Source of the DNA: Arenivirga flava
GTDB lineage: Bacteria; Actinomycetota; Actinomycetes; Actinomycetales; Microbacteriaceae
Direction of reading: 5' to 3'
NCBI RefSeq assembly: GCF_030161575.1
Contig: NZ_BSUL01000001.1
Coordinates: 2,151,809-2,215,808 of the forward strand
DNA length: 64,000 bases
Part shown: positions 1 through 8,072 of the stretch, in pieces
Numbering within the stretch: position 1 is the stretch's first letter
Layout: every line of letters starts with the position of its first letter
The notes under the pieces: generated by a model
Seen by the model: only the letters and a program-made list of their open reading frames with translations
Told to the model about the DNA's origin: nothing
Databases searched by the model: none
Position numbers and translations under genes: made by a program

Positions 1-276
1 CCAGCCCTGGCCGAAGCGCGGCACGTGCATCGTCGCGAAGACCTGGTGCGCGGCGGGCTGCGCGACGATCGGCGGCTCGCCCTGCGGCGGAGCAGCGGAT
101 GCGGTCGCGGTGGTGACTGCGGCGAGCGCCGCGGTCGGTGCGGCCGCGGCGCTCACGACCGGCGAGTCCGGCGCATCCGCTCGCAGGTCCGCGGGAGGAG
201 CGACGGCGCAGCCGGCGATCATCGCTGCGCCGAGCAGCACGGCTCCGACGCCGATGCCCCGCCCCCTGAAGTCCAC
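1..276 (-). CDS. Class E sortase-like exported protein, N-terminal part (gene runs off the window)
   Basis: The reverse strand from a GTG at 276 reads as an N-terminal hydrophobic segment ending in MIAGC (a lipobox-like or membrane-anchor end), then an Ala/Pro/Thr-rich linker, then FATMHVPRFGQGW at the window edge. That last motif matches the start of the catalytic barrel of actinobacterial class E sortases, which usually reads like TLHVPRxG. The catalytic His, Cys and Arg would lie outside the window, so the family call rests on one motif plus the signal-linker layout. No strong ribosome site precedes the GTG. Sortases anchor LPXTG-like proteins to the cell wall; that role is inferred from the family. 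Confidence 0.6.
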   Translation of the reverse strand, partial: MDFRGRGIGVGAVLLGAAMIAGCAVAPPADLRADAPDSPVVSAAAAPTAALAAVTTATASAAPPQGEPPIVAQPAAHQVFATMHVPRFGQGW

Positions 277-618
277 GGGTCGAGGCTACCCGCGCGACTC
301 GCGCTTGTCAGGAGCGGATGCGCGTTCGGCGCAGTCGCGCTGTGGCCGATGGCGCGGCTGGTCGGCGCGCAGCGCATCCGCTCACCGTCGCCCCGCTCGC
401 AGCGCTCGCTCGTGGAACTCAGGCTGCCGAAAGCGACACGCCGACCTCGGGCCGGTCGAGCCCGGCGTGTCCGCTGGTCAGTCCTGAGTTCCATCAGGCC
501 AGGGGCCCGCCGGAGGATCGCGTGCCTGCGGCGCGAGGAGTCCGGGGCGACTCACCCACGGGTACGAGCGCTCCGGGTCGACTCACCCGCGACCGCCCAG
601 CGCCCGTGTCCCGCCCCG
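277..618. other. Intergenic region without a convincing gene
   Basis: About 340 bases between the sortase fragment and the next gene. Apart from the nested inverted repeat at 414-492 no reading frame has plausible protein content: translations are Arg/Ser/Ala-rich shadows. Confidence 0.5.
414..492. repeat. Nested inverted repeat, possible REP-like or terminator structure
   Basis: The outer arms GGAACTCAG (414-422) and CTGAGTTCC (484-492) are perfect complements. Between them a second pair, GCGACACGCCG (433-443) and CGGCGTGTCCGC (463-474), is nearly perfect. The whole can fold as one long hairpin. It lies beyond the 3' end of the leftward gene at 619, so it could end transcription from that side, but no T-run follows. 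Confidence 0.5.
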
Positions 619-1312
619 TCACACCTCCGGCCGCAGGTGCGGCGGCAGGTTCTCCGCCGCCGCCTCGCGCACCGGCGCCGGCCAGCGGGCGCCGGCACGA
701 GCGAGCAGCGCCGCGGTCGGCTCCGGCGCGCGGCGGGCGGTCTCGTGCAGCAGCCGCACGAGCGCCTCCCGGATGATCGGGCTGCGCTCGCGCGCGAGCC
801 GCTCCACCAGGGCGAGCGGGGTGACCGCGTCGCCGTGCTTCACGAGCGCGAGGCCGGCCAGCAGCGCCGTGCGCCGGGCCCAGACGACGTCGCTCTTGGC
901 GAGGGCGAAGAGGGGGCCGGGCGGGCGGCCGACGTGCTGCTCGCCGACGACGTGCTCGGCGCATCCGTCCACGAGGTCCGGGCCGTCGAGCAGCTCCGCC
1001 TGCAGCCAGGCCAGGAAGCGCTCGTGCTCCTCGGCCCGCTGCGCGGCATCCCCGCGGCGGTAGCGGCCCTCGAGCACGAGCACGGCGATGCGGCGGCGCC
1101 AGCGGTCACCGGTCCACGCCCAGCTCTCGAGCTCGCCCTCGTCGACGTCGGCGAACTCGCGGGCGATGCGCCGCGCGGCGCCCAGGTCGTCGCCCGCGGC
1201 GCCGACCGCGTCGTCGATGCCGCGCGGGGTCAGGGCGCGGCCCCATCCGCTCGTCCGCGCCGCGGGCGGGGCCGCCGACGCGCAGGTCGCGCGTGGTGCG
1301 CCGCAGCAGCAC
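619..1312 (-). CDS. Helical (HEAT-like) protein, apparent single-base frameshift
   Basis: From 1083 down to 619 the frame is clean and all-helical (repeated Leu/Ala/Glu/Arg), with a weak resemblance to HEAT-repeat DNA alkylation repair proteins. The same frame stays protein-like upstream to about 1240 (LTPRGIDDAVGAAGDDLG, WAWTGDRWRRR) but has no start. In the neighbouring frame a GTG at 1312, two bases after the TGA of the AEC gene, begins VLLRRTTRDL...ADERMG. Removing one base from the G4 run at 1241-1244 joins the two into about 230 residues. The gene would be translationally coupled to the transporter upstream. Function is not recognised. Confidence 0.55.
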
Positions 1313-1314
1313 GA

Positions 1315-2256
1315 TCAGTGCCCGCCGAGCAGGAACGCCACGAGCAGCAGCACCGGCAGCGACACCACCGTCGTCACGAGCACCGTGTCGCGCGCCACCA
1401 CGAGCCCCGCGTTGTAGCGGGCCGCGTAGTTGTAGACGTTCTGCGCGCTCGGCAGCGCCGACATGGTCACCGCGGCGAAGAGCTGCTGGTCGCGCAGGCC
1501 GAAGACGAAGTAGGCGAGCACCCACGTGAAGGCCGGCATGACGAACGCCTTGAGGAAGCTCGCGATCGCGACGTCCTTGCGTCCGCTGCCCGCGCGCAAC
1601 GGCTTGTTGCCGCGCAGCGACATGCCGAAGGCCATCAGCACGAGCGGGATGGCCGAGCCGCCGATCAGCGCGAAGGGCTGCAGGATCGGGGTGATCACGT
1701 CCGTCGGGATCCGGTCGTAGAAGAACGCCAGGCCGACGCCGAGCACCGACGCGATGATGATCGGGTTGCCGAAGGGCCGGGCGAGGTTGCGCAGCCCGCG
1801 GCCGCCCTTCGGGTTCGTCGCGAGGTCGAGGATCGTGAGCACGATCGGGGTGCCGATGACGAGCTGGAACAGCAGGATGGGCGCCACGTACTGCGCGTCG
1901 CCGATCACGTAGATCGCCACCGGCAGGCCGATGTTGTTCGAGTTCACGTAGCCGGCGGCCATCGCGCCCACCGTGGTCTCGACGATGCGCCGCTTGAGCA
2001 GGAACACGGCGATGGCCGCGTAGACGAGGCAGATGCCGAGCGCGGAGATCACGGCGATGAGCAGGAACGAGGAGAAGACGACCCTGAGGTCGGCCTGCGC
2101 CATCGTGACGAACAGCAGCGCCGGGGTCGAGACGAAGAAGGCCACGCGGTTCATGACGAACTGCGCGTGATCGCCCGCGACGCCCGTGCGGGCGATGATG
2201 TAGCCGACCAGGATGATCGTGCCGATGATCGCGAAGCCCGTCAGCACGCCGATCAT
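1315..2256 (-). CDS. AEC (auxin efflux carrier) family permease
   Basis: A 313-residue membrane protein with about ten hydrophobic segments, the usual size of the AEC family. It starts MIGVLTGFAIIGTIILVGYI and carries the conserved central motif GYVNSNNIGLPVAIYVIG, whose Asn and Pro residues sit at the crossover of the transport fold. AEC proteins export or import small organic anions such as malate or malonate; the substrate here is unknown. A GAGGAG ribosome site lies just upstream of the ATG. The gene is divergent from the ABC importer operon that begins at 2421. Confidence 0.9.
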   Translation of the reverse strand: MIGVLTGFAIIGTIILVGYIIARTGVAGDHAQFVMNRVAFFVSTPALLFVTMAQADLRVVFSSFLLIAVISALGICLVYAAIAVFLLKRRIVETTVGAMAAGYVNSNNIGLPVAIYVIGDAQYVAPILLFQLVIGTPIVLTILDLATNPKGGRGLRNLARPFGNPIIIASVLGVGLAFFYDRIPTDVITPILQPFALIGGSAIPLVLMAFGMSLRGNKPLRAGSGRKDVAIASFLKAFVMPAFTWVLAYFVFGLRDQQLFAAVTMSALPSAQNVYNYAARYNAGLVVARDTVLVTTVVSLPVLLLVAFLLGGH

Positions 2257-2420
2257 GCATCGCTCCTCGGACTCGGCTGGGACATCTGACGTCGAGCCTA
2301 CTCCCGCCCGCGCTTGTTACGCCGGGTTGCGGCCCGCCTCGCCCGGCGCCGGCGCCGTCCCTACGATCGGTCGGACGCGTGTCCGTCCGGCTTCGCATCC
2401 CCGACCGCCGAGGAGGCGCC

Positions 2421-3215
2421 ATGACCGATGTGTCCGCCGCGCTCGGCGCGCTCGCCAGCACCGCGCATCCGGTGCGCTTCTCCGGGCTCGGCCGCTCCTT
2501 CGGCCGGCCCGTGCTGCGCGACGTCGACCTCGAGGTCGCCGCCGGCGAGGTGCTCGCCATCGTCGGGGCGAGCGGATGCGGCAAGTCCACGCTGCTGCGC
2601 ATCGCCGCGGGACTGGATGCGCCCACCACCGGCACCGCCACGATCGACGGCACGGCCGTGGACGGCGTCGACCCCCGCTGCGCCTTCGGCTTCCAGCAGC
2701 CGCGCTTGCTGCCGTGGCGCAGCATCGCCGCGAACGTCTCGCTCGGCCTGCCCCGCGGCACCGCTGCGGCGGCCGGCAGGAAGCGCGTCGCGCGCCTGCT
2801 GGAGCTGGTCGGCCTCGCCGACGCGGCGCAGCTGCGGCCCCGGGAGGTCTCCGGCGGCATGGCGCAGCGCGCCTCGCTGGCCCGGGCGCTCGCCCGCAAC
2901 CCGGGGGTCCTGCTGCTCGACGAGCCCTTCGGCGCGCTCGACGCGCTGACCCGCCTGAAGATGCAGGATCTGCTGCTCGACGTGCACGCCGCCGCGCCCA
3001 CCACCGTGCTGCTCGTGACCCACGACGTCGACGAGGCGCTGCAGCTCGCCGACCGCGTCGTGCTGCTCGGCCGCGAGCCCGGCGCCGAGGGCTCCACCGT
3101 CGTGCGCGAGATCGTCGTGCCCGGCGAGCGCCCGCGCGATCGCGGCGACGCCCGCCTCGCCGAGCTGCGCGGCGAACTGCTCGAGGGCCTCGGCGTCGAA
3201 CGCCACGCCCACTGA
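2421..3215 (+). CDS. ABC importer ATPase, SsuB/TauB/NrtD type
   Basis: A 264-residue ATPase with Walker A GASGCGKST at residues 49-57, a Q-loop in FQQPRLLPW, signature VSGGMAQR, Walker B LLLDEP and a switch His in VTHDVDEAL. The LLPW after the Q-loop is typical of the sulfonate/taurine/nitrate importer ATPases. The ATG at 2421 was chosen because AGGAGGCGCC precedes it directly. It is the first gene of a three-gene operon (ATPase, binding protein, permease). Substrate is inferred from family only: an aliphatic sulfonate is most likely, but nitrate or a pyrimidine precursor is possible. Confidence 0.9.
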   Translation: MTDVSAALGALASTAHPVRFSGLGRSFGRPVLRDVDLEVAAGEVLAIVGASGCGKSTLLRIAAGLDAPTTGTATIDGTAVDGVDPRCAFGFQQPRLLPWRSIAANVSLGLPRGTAAAAGRKRVARLLELVGLADAAQLRPREVSGGMAQRASLARALARNPGVLLLDEPFGALDALTRLKMQDLLLDVHAAAPTTVLLVTHDVDEALQLADRVVLLGREPGAEGSTVVREIVVPGERPRDRGDARLAELRGELLEGLGVERHAH

Positions 3216-3250
3216 CCCCGCACCATCGCGCCCGACCACTGGAGACCACC

Positions 3251-4279
3251 ATGCGCATCCGCACCGCATCCGCTCTCGCCGGCATCGCCGTCGCCGCACT
3301 CGCCCTGACCGGCTGCGTGCAGGGCGAGACCAGCACCGGCGAGGCCCCCGCGCCCGAGGGCGAGCAGGCCGAGCGCACGCTCACCCTCGACTGGGCCACC
3401 TACAACCCGCTGAGCCTCGTCATCCGCGACCAGGGTTGGCTCGAGGACGAGCTCGAGAGCGAGGGCGTGACCGTCGAGTGGGTGCAGTCGGCGGGCTCGA
3501 ACAAGGCCAACGAGTTCCTGCGCTCGGGCGCCATCGACGTCGGCTCGACGGCCGGCAGCGCGGCCCTGCTGGCGCGCTCGAACGGGTCGCCCATCAAGAC
3601 CATCGGCGTGTACTCGCAGCCAGAGTGGGCGGCGCTGGTCGTGCCCGCGGGCAGCGACATCACCTCCGTGGCCGACCTGGCCGGACGCAACGTGGCCGCC
3701 ACCAGCGGCACCGACCCGTACTTCTTCCTGACGCAGGCGCTCGCCACCGAGGGCCTGACCGTCGACGACGTGACCGTGCAGAACCTGCAGCACGCGGACG
3801 GATGGGCGGCGCTGCAGAGCGGCGCGGTCGACGCCTGGGCGGGCCTCGACCCGATCATGGGCGGCGCGATCGAGGCGGGTGCCCAGTTCCTCTTCCGCGA
3901 CGTGGACTTCAACTCCTACGGCGTGCTCAACGCCACGGAGGCGTTCCTCGAGGAGGACCCCGACCTCGCACAGGCCGTCATCGACGCCTACGAGCACGCT
4001 CGCGCCTGGGCCCTCGAGAACCCGGACGAGACCATCGCGATCCTCGCGGAGGCCGCCGGCATCGACGAGGCCGTCGCCACGCAGGTGATCGAGGAGCGCA
4101 GCAACCTCGACGTCAGCGGCATCCCCGGCGACGACCAGCTGTCGGTCTTCACGACCATCGCGCCGATCCTCGTCGAGATCGACGCCGTCTCCGAGCAGTC
4201 GCTCGTCGACACCGCGCTCGAGGAGCTGCTCGACCCGACCTACGCCGAGGCTGCGGACCCCGCCCGCTTCGACGACTGA
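3251..4279 (+). CDS. ABC importer substrate-binding lipoprotein, SsuA-like
   Basis: A 342-residue lipoprotein whose signal peptide ends in ALALTGC (Cys at residue 22), then a Glu/Pro-rich spacer. The mature part begins LTLDWATYNPLSLVIRDQGW, the pattern of SsuA-type binding proteins, and includes GSTAGSAALLARSNG and AATSGTDPYFFLTQAL, typical ligand-loop regions. ATG at 3251 follows GGAGACCACC. It sits 35 bases after the ATPase gene and delivers ligand to the permease at 4335. The order ATPase-binding protein-permease differs from the textbook order but keeps the full set. Confidence 0.9.
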   Translation: MRIRTASALAGIAVAALALTGCVQGETSTGEAPAPEGEQAERTLTLDWATYNPLSLVIRDQGWLEDELESEGVTVEWVQSAGSNKANEFLRSGAIDVGSTAGSAALLARSNGSPIKTIGVYSQPEWAALVVPAGSDITSVADLAGRNVAATSGTDPYFFLTQALATEGLTVDDVTVQNLQHADGWAALQSGAVDAWAGLDPIMGGAIEAGAQFLFRDVDFNSYGVLNATEAFLEEDPDLAQAVIDAYEHARAWALENPDETIAILAEAAGIDEAVATQVIEERSNLDVSGIPGDDQLSVFTTIAPILVEIDAVSEQSLVDTALEELLDPTYAEAADPARFDD

Positions 4280-4289
4280 CCCGAGGCCG

Positions 4290-4308
4290 GGGCCGCCGCG
4301 CGGGCGGC
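4290..4308 (+). promoter_or_regulatory. GC-rich hairpin between binding-protein and permease genes
   Basis: GCCGCC and GGCGGC flank a short CG-rich loop in the 55-base gap. Such intercistronic hairpins often stabilise the upstream message so that the binding protein is made in excess over the permease. The structure is visible; the role is inference. Confidence 0.3.
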
Positions 4309-4334
4309 TCCGGCGCAGGCCCGAGGAGGGCGAG

Positions 4335-5207
4335 ATGACCGACCAGACGACCGCCACGATGGAGCGTGAGGGCCGGGCGAATGCGCTCGGCAATCCCATG
4401 CTGACGCCTGTCGGTGTGCGGGCCCAGCCGGGCGCCGCGCGCACGCGGGGCTCGCTGGGGCCGGTGCAGCGCATCCTGCTCGGCGCCCTGCTGCCCGCGA
4501 TCGTGCTCGGCGCCTGGTGGCTCAGCACCTCGACCGGCTTCTTCGCCCCGCACCAGCTGCCCTCGCCGGTGGCCGTCGTGCAGGCGGGCGTCGACTACGC
4601 CGAGCGCGGCCTGCTCGGCACCTACATCGCCATCTCCACGCAGCGCGTGCTCATAGGCTTCATCGCCGGCGCGGTGCTCGGTCTGGCGGTGGGCGCGCTG
4701 GTCGGCCTCTCGAAGCTCGGCGACGCGTTCCTCTCCCCCATGCTCGGCGGCGTGCGCGCCGTGCCGTCGCTCGCGTGGGTGCCGCTGCTGCTGCTCTGGA
4801 TGGGCATCGGCGAGGAGCCCAAGGTCGTGCTCATCGCGATCGGGGCCTTCTTCCCGGTCTACACGACCGTCGCCACGGCCCTGCGGCACGTCGACCGCGA
4901 CCTCGTCGAGGCGGGGCGCGCCTTCGGCTACCGCGGCGTCGCGCTGTTCTTCACGGTGCAGCTGCCCGCCGTCGTCCCCTCGGTCGCCGCCGGGCTGCGG
5001 CTCGCGCTGGCGCAGGCCTGGCTGTTCCTCGTCGCCGCGGAGCTGCTGGCCAGCTCGATGGGCCTCGGCTACGTGCTCAGCGACTCGCAGACCACGGGTC
5101 GCGTCGACCGCATCATCCTGGCGATCGTGCTGCTCGCGCTGCTCGGCAAGCTCAGCGACACCGTCTTCGGCCTCGCCGAGCGCTGGGCCGTCAGGCGCTG
5201 GGCGTAG
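4335..5207 (+). CDS. ABC importer permease, SsuC/TauC type
   Basis: A 290-residue protein with about six membrane helices after a polar N-terminus of roughly 45 residues. The EAA loop that contacts the ATPase is clear: EAGRAFGYRGVALFFTVQLP, followed by AVVPSVAAGLRLALAQAWLFLVAAE. GGAGGGCGAG lies directly before the ATG. It completes the importer with the genes at 2421 and 3251. Confidence 0.9.
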   Translation: MTDQTTATMEREGRANALGNPMLTPVGVRAQPGAARTRGSLGPVQRILLGALLPAIVLGAWWLSTSTGFFAPHQLPSPVAVVQAGVDYAERGLLGTYIAISTQRVLIGFIAGAVLGLAVGALVGLSKLGDAFLSPMLGGVRAVPSLAWVPLLLLWMGIGEEPKVVLIAIGAFFPVYTTVATALRHVDRDLVEAGRAFGYRGVALFFTVQLPAVVPSVAAGLRLALAQAWLFLVAAELLASSMGLGYVLSDSQTTGRVDRIILAIVLLALLGKLSDTVFGLAERWAVRRWA

Positions 5208-5520
5208 GCGCCCGGCGCACCACGAGCCACGCGGCGAGCGCCGCGAACCCGGGCCGGACGTCCCCGCCGCTCTCCCCGTGCCCACCCTCGCGGTGCTCCC
5301 CGCGGCGGCCCTGGTGCGATTCGGAGGAGATCGGGCGACCGTCGGCGACGGCGGGCGCGATGCGCCCCGGAACAGCGGGGGTGCGATGCGCATGACGTGG
5401 CGGTTCTCCTCCGAATCGCACGAGGGTGCGGGGCGTGACGCATCCGCTCACCTCAGCGCGACTGTTACCCGCCGTTGCCGCCGACTCGCCCGCCGGGGCC
5501 GGACTCTCTAGCGTGGGCGG
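5208..5520. other. Intergenic region holding a long inverted repeat, no gene
   Basis: About 310 bases between the permease and the acyl-CoA synthetase. The only structure seen is the 17-bp inverted repeat at 5314-5421. No reading frame has credible protein content. The promoter of the downstream synthetase presumably lies near 5470-5515, but no clear -35/-10 pair was identified. Confidence 0.5.
5314..5421. repeat. Perfect 17-bp inverted repeat enclosing 74 bp
   Basis: GTGCGATTCGGAGGAGA at 5314-5330 is exactly complementary to TCTCCTCCGAATCGCAC at 5405-5421. Inside is a smaller stem (CCGTC-GGC-GACGG). Exact long arms with a non-coding centre suggest a miniature mobile or REP-type element rather than a simple terminator. 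Confidence 0.6.
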
Positions 5521-7556
5521 GTGAGCACGATCGCGAACCTGCTGACCGAGAGCCGCCGCTACCCCGCGCCGGAGGCGCTGCGCGCGTCCGCGAACGTCGG
5601 CCCGGAGGCGTGGGACGAAGCGGATGCGGACCGCGTCGCCTTCTGGGAGGCCGCCGCCCGCCGCCTCGACTGGGTGGAGCCGTGGACGACGGCGCACACC
5701 TGGCAGCCCGCCCGCCCGCTCGCCGAGGGCGAGACCGGCCGCTTCGGCGAGACCGACCTCAGCGTGCCGGTGGCCGAGTGGTTCGTCGGCGGCAGGCTCA
5801 ACGTCGCCGCGAACTGCGTCGACCGCCATGTGGAGGCGGGCCGCGGCGACAAGGTCGCACTGCACTTCGAGGGCGAGCCCGGCGACCGCGAGTCGATCAC
5901 GTACGCGCAGCTGCAGGAGCGGGTGGCGCAGGCCGCGCACGCCCTCACCGAACTCGGCGTCGTCGCGGGCGACCGCGTGGTGGTCTACCTGCCGGTGATC
6001 CCCGAGACCGTCGTGATCACCCTCGCGATCGCGCGCATCGGCGCCGTGCACTCCCTGGTCTTCGGCGGTTTCAGCGGCGAGGCGGTCAAGTTCCGCGTGG
6101 AGGACACGGGCGCCAAGCTGCTCGTCACCACCGACGGGCAGTTCCGCCGCGGCCAGGCGGTGCCGGTGAAGCATCAGGCCGACCACGCGGTGAGCGGCGA
6201 CAACGCGATCGAGCACGTGCTCGTGGTGCGCCGCACCGGCAGCGAGGTGGCCTGGACCGAGGGCCGCGACGTCTGGTGGCACGACGTCGTCGACCGGCAG
6301 CCCACCGAGCACGCCTACGAGGCGTTCGACGCCGAGCATCCGCTCTTCATCATCTACACGTCCGGCACCACCGGGAAGCCGAAGGGCCTCGTGCACACGA
6401 GCGGCGGCTACCTGACGCAGGCGAGCTGGACGCACTGGGCCGTCTTCGACGCGAAGGACGACGACGTGCACTGGTGCACCGCCGACCTCGCCTGGGTGAC
6501 CGCGCACACCTACGAGATCTACGGCCCGCTCTCCAACAACCTCACGCAGGTGATCTACGAGGGCACACCGAACAGCCCGCACCCGGGCCGGCACTTCGAG
6601 ATCATCGAGCGCTACGGCGTGACCGTCTACTACACGGCGCCCACGCTCATCCGCACCTTCATGACGTGGTTCCCGGAGGGGCTGCCGGAGACCTGGGACC
6701 TCTCGAGCGTGCGCCTGCTGGGCAGCGTCGGCGAGGCCATCAATCCCGAGGCGTGGGTGTGGTTCCGCCGCGAGATCGGCGCGGATGCGGCGCCCATCGT
6801 CGACACCTGGTGGCAGTCCGAGACGGGGGCGGCGGTCATGGCCCCGCTGCCCGGCTCGAGCACGCTCAAGCCCGGCTCCTCGCTGCGCGCGCTGCCCGGC
6901 CTCGGCACGCTCGTCGTCAGCGAGGACGGCACCCCGTCGAGCGCGGCCAGGGCGGCTACCTGGTGGTCGACCGGCCCGGCCCGGCGCTCGCCCGCACCGT
7001 CTGGGGCAACCCCGAGCGCTACCGCGACTCGTACTGGGCCGCCTACGCCGAGCAGGGCTGGTTCTTCTCCGGCGACGGCGCCAAGCTCGACGAGGACGGT
7101 GACATCTGGGTGCTCGGCCGGGTCGACGACGTCATCAACGTCTCGGGCCACCGCCTCTCGACGATCGAGATCGAGTCGGCGCTCGTCTCGCATCCGCTCG
7201 TCGGCGAGGCCGGCGTGGTGGGGGTGGCGGATGCGGTCACCGGCCAGGCCATCGCCGCGTTCGTGATCCCGTCGCAGCACGCGGCGTCGGATGCGGACGG
7301 ATGGCGCGCCCTCGCCGCCGAGCTGCGCGAGACCCTGCGCGGCCACGTCGCGGCCGAGATCGGCCCGGTCGCGAAGCCGCGCGACCTCGTCGTGGTGCCC
7401 GACCTGCCGAAGACCCGCTCGGGCAAGATCATGCGCCGACTGCTCGGCGACATCGTCGACGGCCGCGAGCTCGGCGACACGACCTCGCTGCAGGACTCGG
7501 ACGTTCCCGCGGCGATCGCGGAGATTGTGCGGGGCCCCGGGTCGCCTGTGCGCTGA
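5521..7556 (+). CDS. Acetate/acyl-CoA synthetase (AMP-forming), apparent frameshift near 6935
   Basis: Activates a short carboxylate with ATP and CoA. From GTG 5521 the first about 472 residues hold the ANL-family motifs YTSGTTGKPKG, DVHWCTADLAWVTAHTYEIYGPL and DTWWQSETG. The C-terminal third continues in the next frame: GGYLVV, NPERYRDSYW, SGDGAKLDEDGDIWVLGRVDDVINVSGHR and the acyl-lysine motif PKTRSGKIMRR. The join is at ACCCCGTCGAG (6931-6941), where one extra G would give the expected EDGTPVERGQGGYLVV. The restored length of about 678 is slightly longer than a typical Acs. The family's usual GWVTGHSY is AWVTAHTY here, so propionate or another acid is possible. As read, the gene would be broken. 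Confidence 0.8.
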
Positions 7557-7713
7557 AGCGGTCGGGGCCCTGTCGCTCCCCTCCACCTCCCGCACGCTGC
7601 GGGGAGTTCCCACGCCCTCTCGCGCCGCTGCGCGCTCAAGCTCGTCGGCCGGATCGGAGATGTCGACCGAAGGTCGGACGCACCCGCTGGCGGCGGCCGG
7701 CATCATTGAGGAC

Positions 7714-7938
7714 ATGACGCCAGAGCAGCATGAGCAGCCAGGACGCCTCCGCCGCTTTCTGCCGATCGTGATCAGCGCGGTCCTCGCCATCGCGCTGAAC
7801 ACGTTCCTCGCTCAGTTCACCGACCTCGGGGTGTTCGGGCGGATCGGCGTCTCGGCAGCCGTGTTCGTGACCGTCTCGCTGATCGCCGAGGCCGTCTGGC
7901 GTCGCACCGCGAAACGGCGCAGCCGCACGGGAAGGTGA
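7714..7938 (+). CDS. Small two-helix membrane protein
   Basis: A 74-residue protein: polar start MTPEQHEQPGRLRRF, two hydrophobic helices (LPIVISAVLAIALNTF and IGVSAAVFVTVSLIAEAVW) and a basic tail RRTAKRRSRTGR. Coding style is natural, but no family is recognised. It faces the convergent serine hydrolase gene at 8073. Confidence 0.5.
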   Translation: MTPEQHEQPGRLRRFLPIVISAVLAIALNTFLAQFTDLGVFGRIGVSAAVFVTVSLIAEAVWRRTAKRRSRTGR

Positions 7939-8072
7939 CATCCGGTCCGAGGCGCCAGGGGTGCCGCGCGCTGGCTTCGACACCCCGACGGGACCGTCGA
8001 GCGCACCGCGGGCGTACTCGCCGGGCACCCACCGGCCGCCGCTCGGACTCCGACCCTCACCGACGACGACGG

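Noticed and set aside
25-2289. A very long rightward open frame (over 750 codons) opposite the HEAT-like and AEC genes
   Set aside because: Composition is Arg/Gly/Ala-rich with no domain; it is the antisense shadow of high-GC genes.
1106-4528. A leftward frame of over 1100 codons across the ABC importer operon
   Set aside because: It lies opposite three well-supported genes and has no recognisable motifs.
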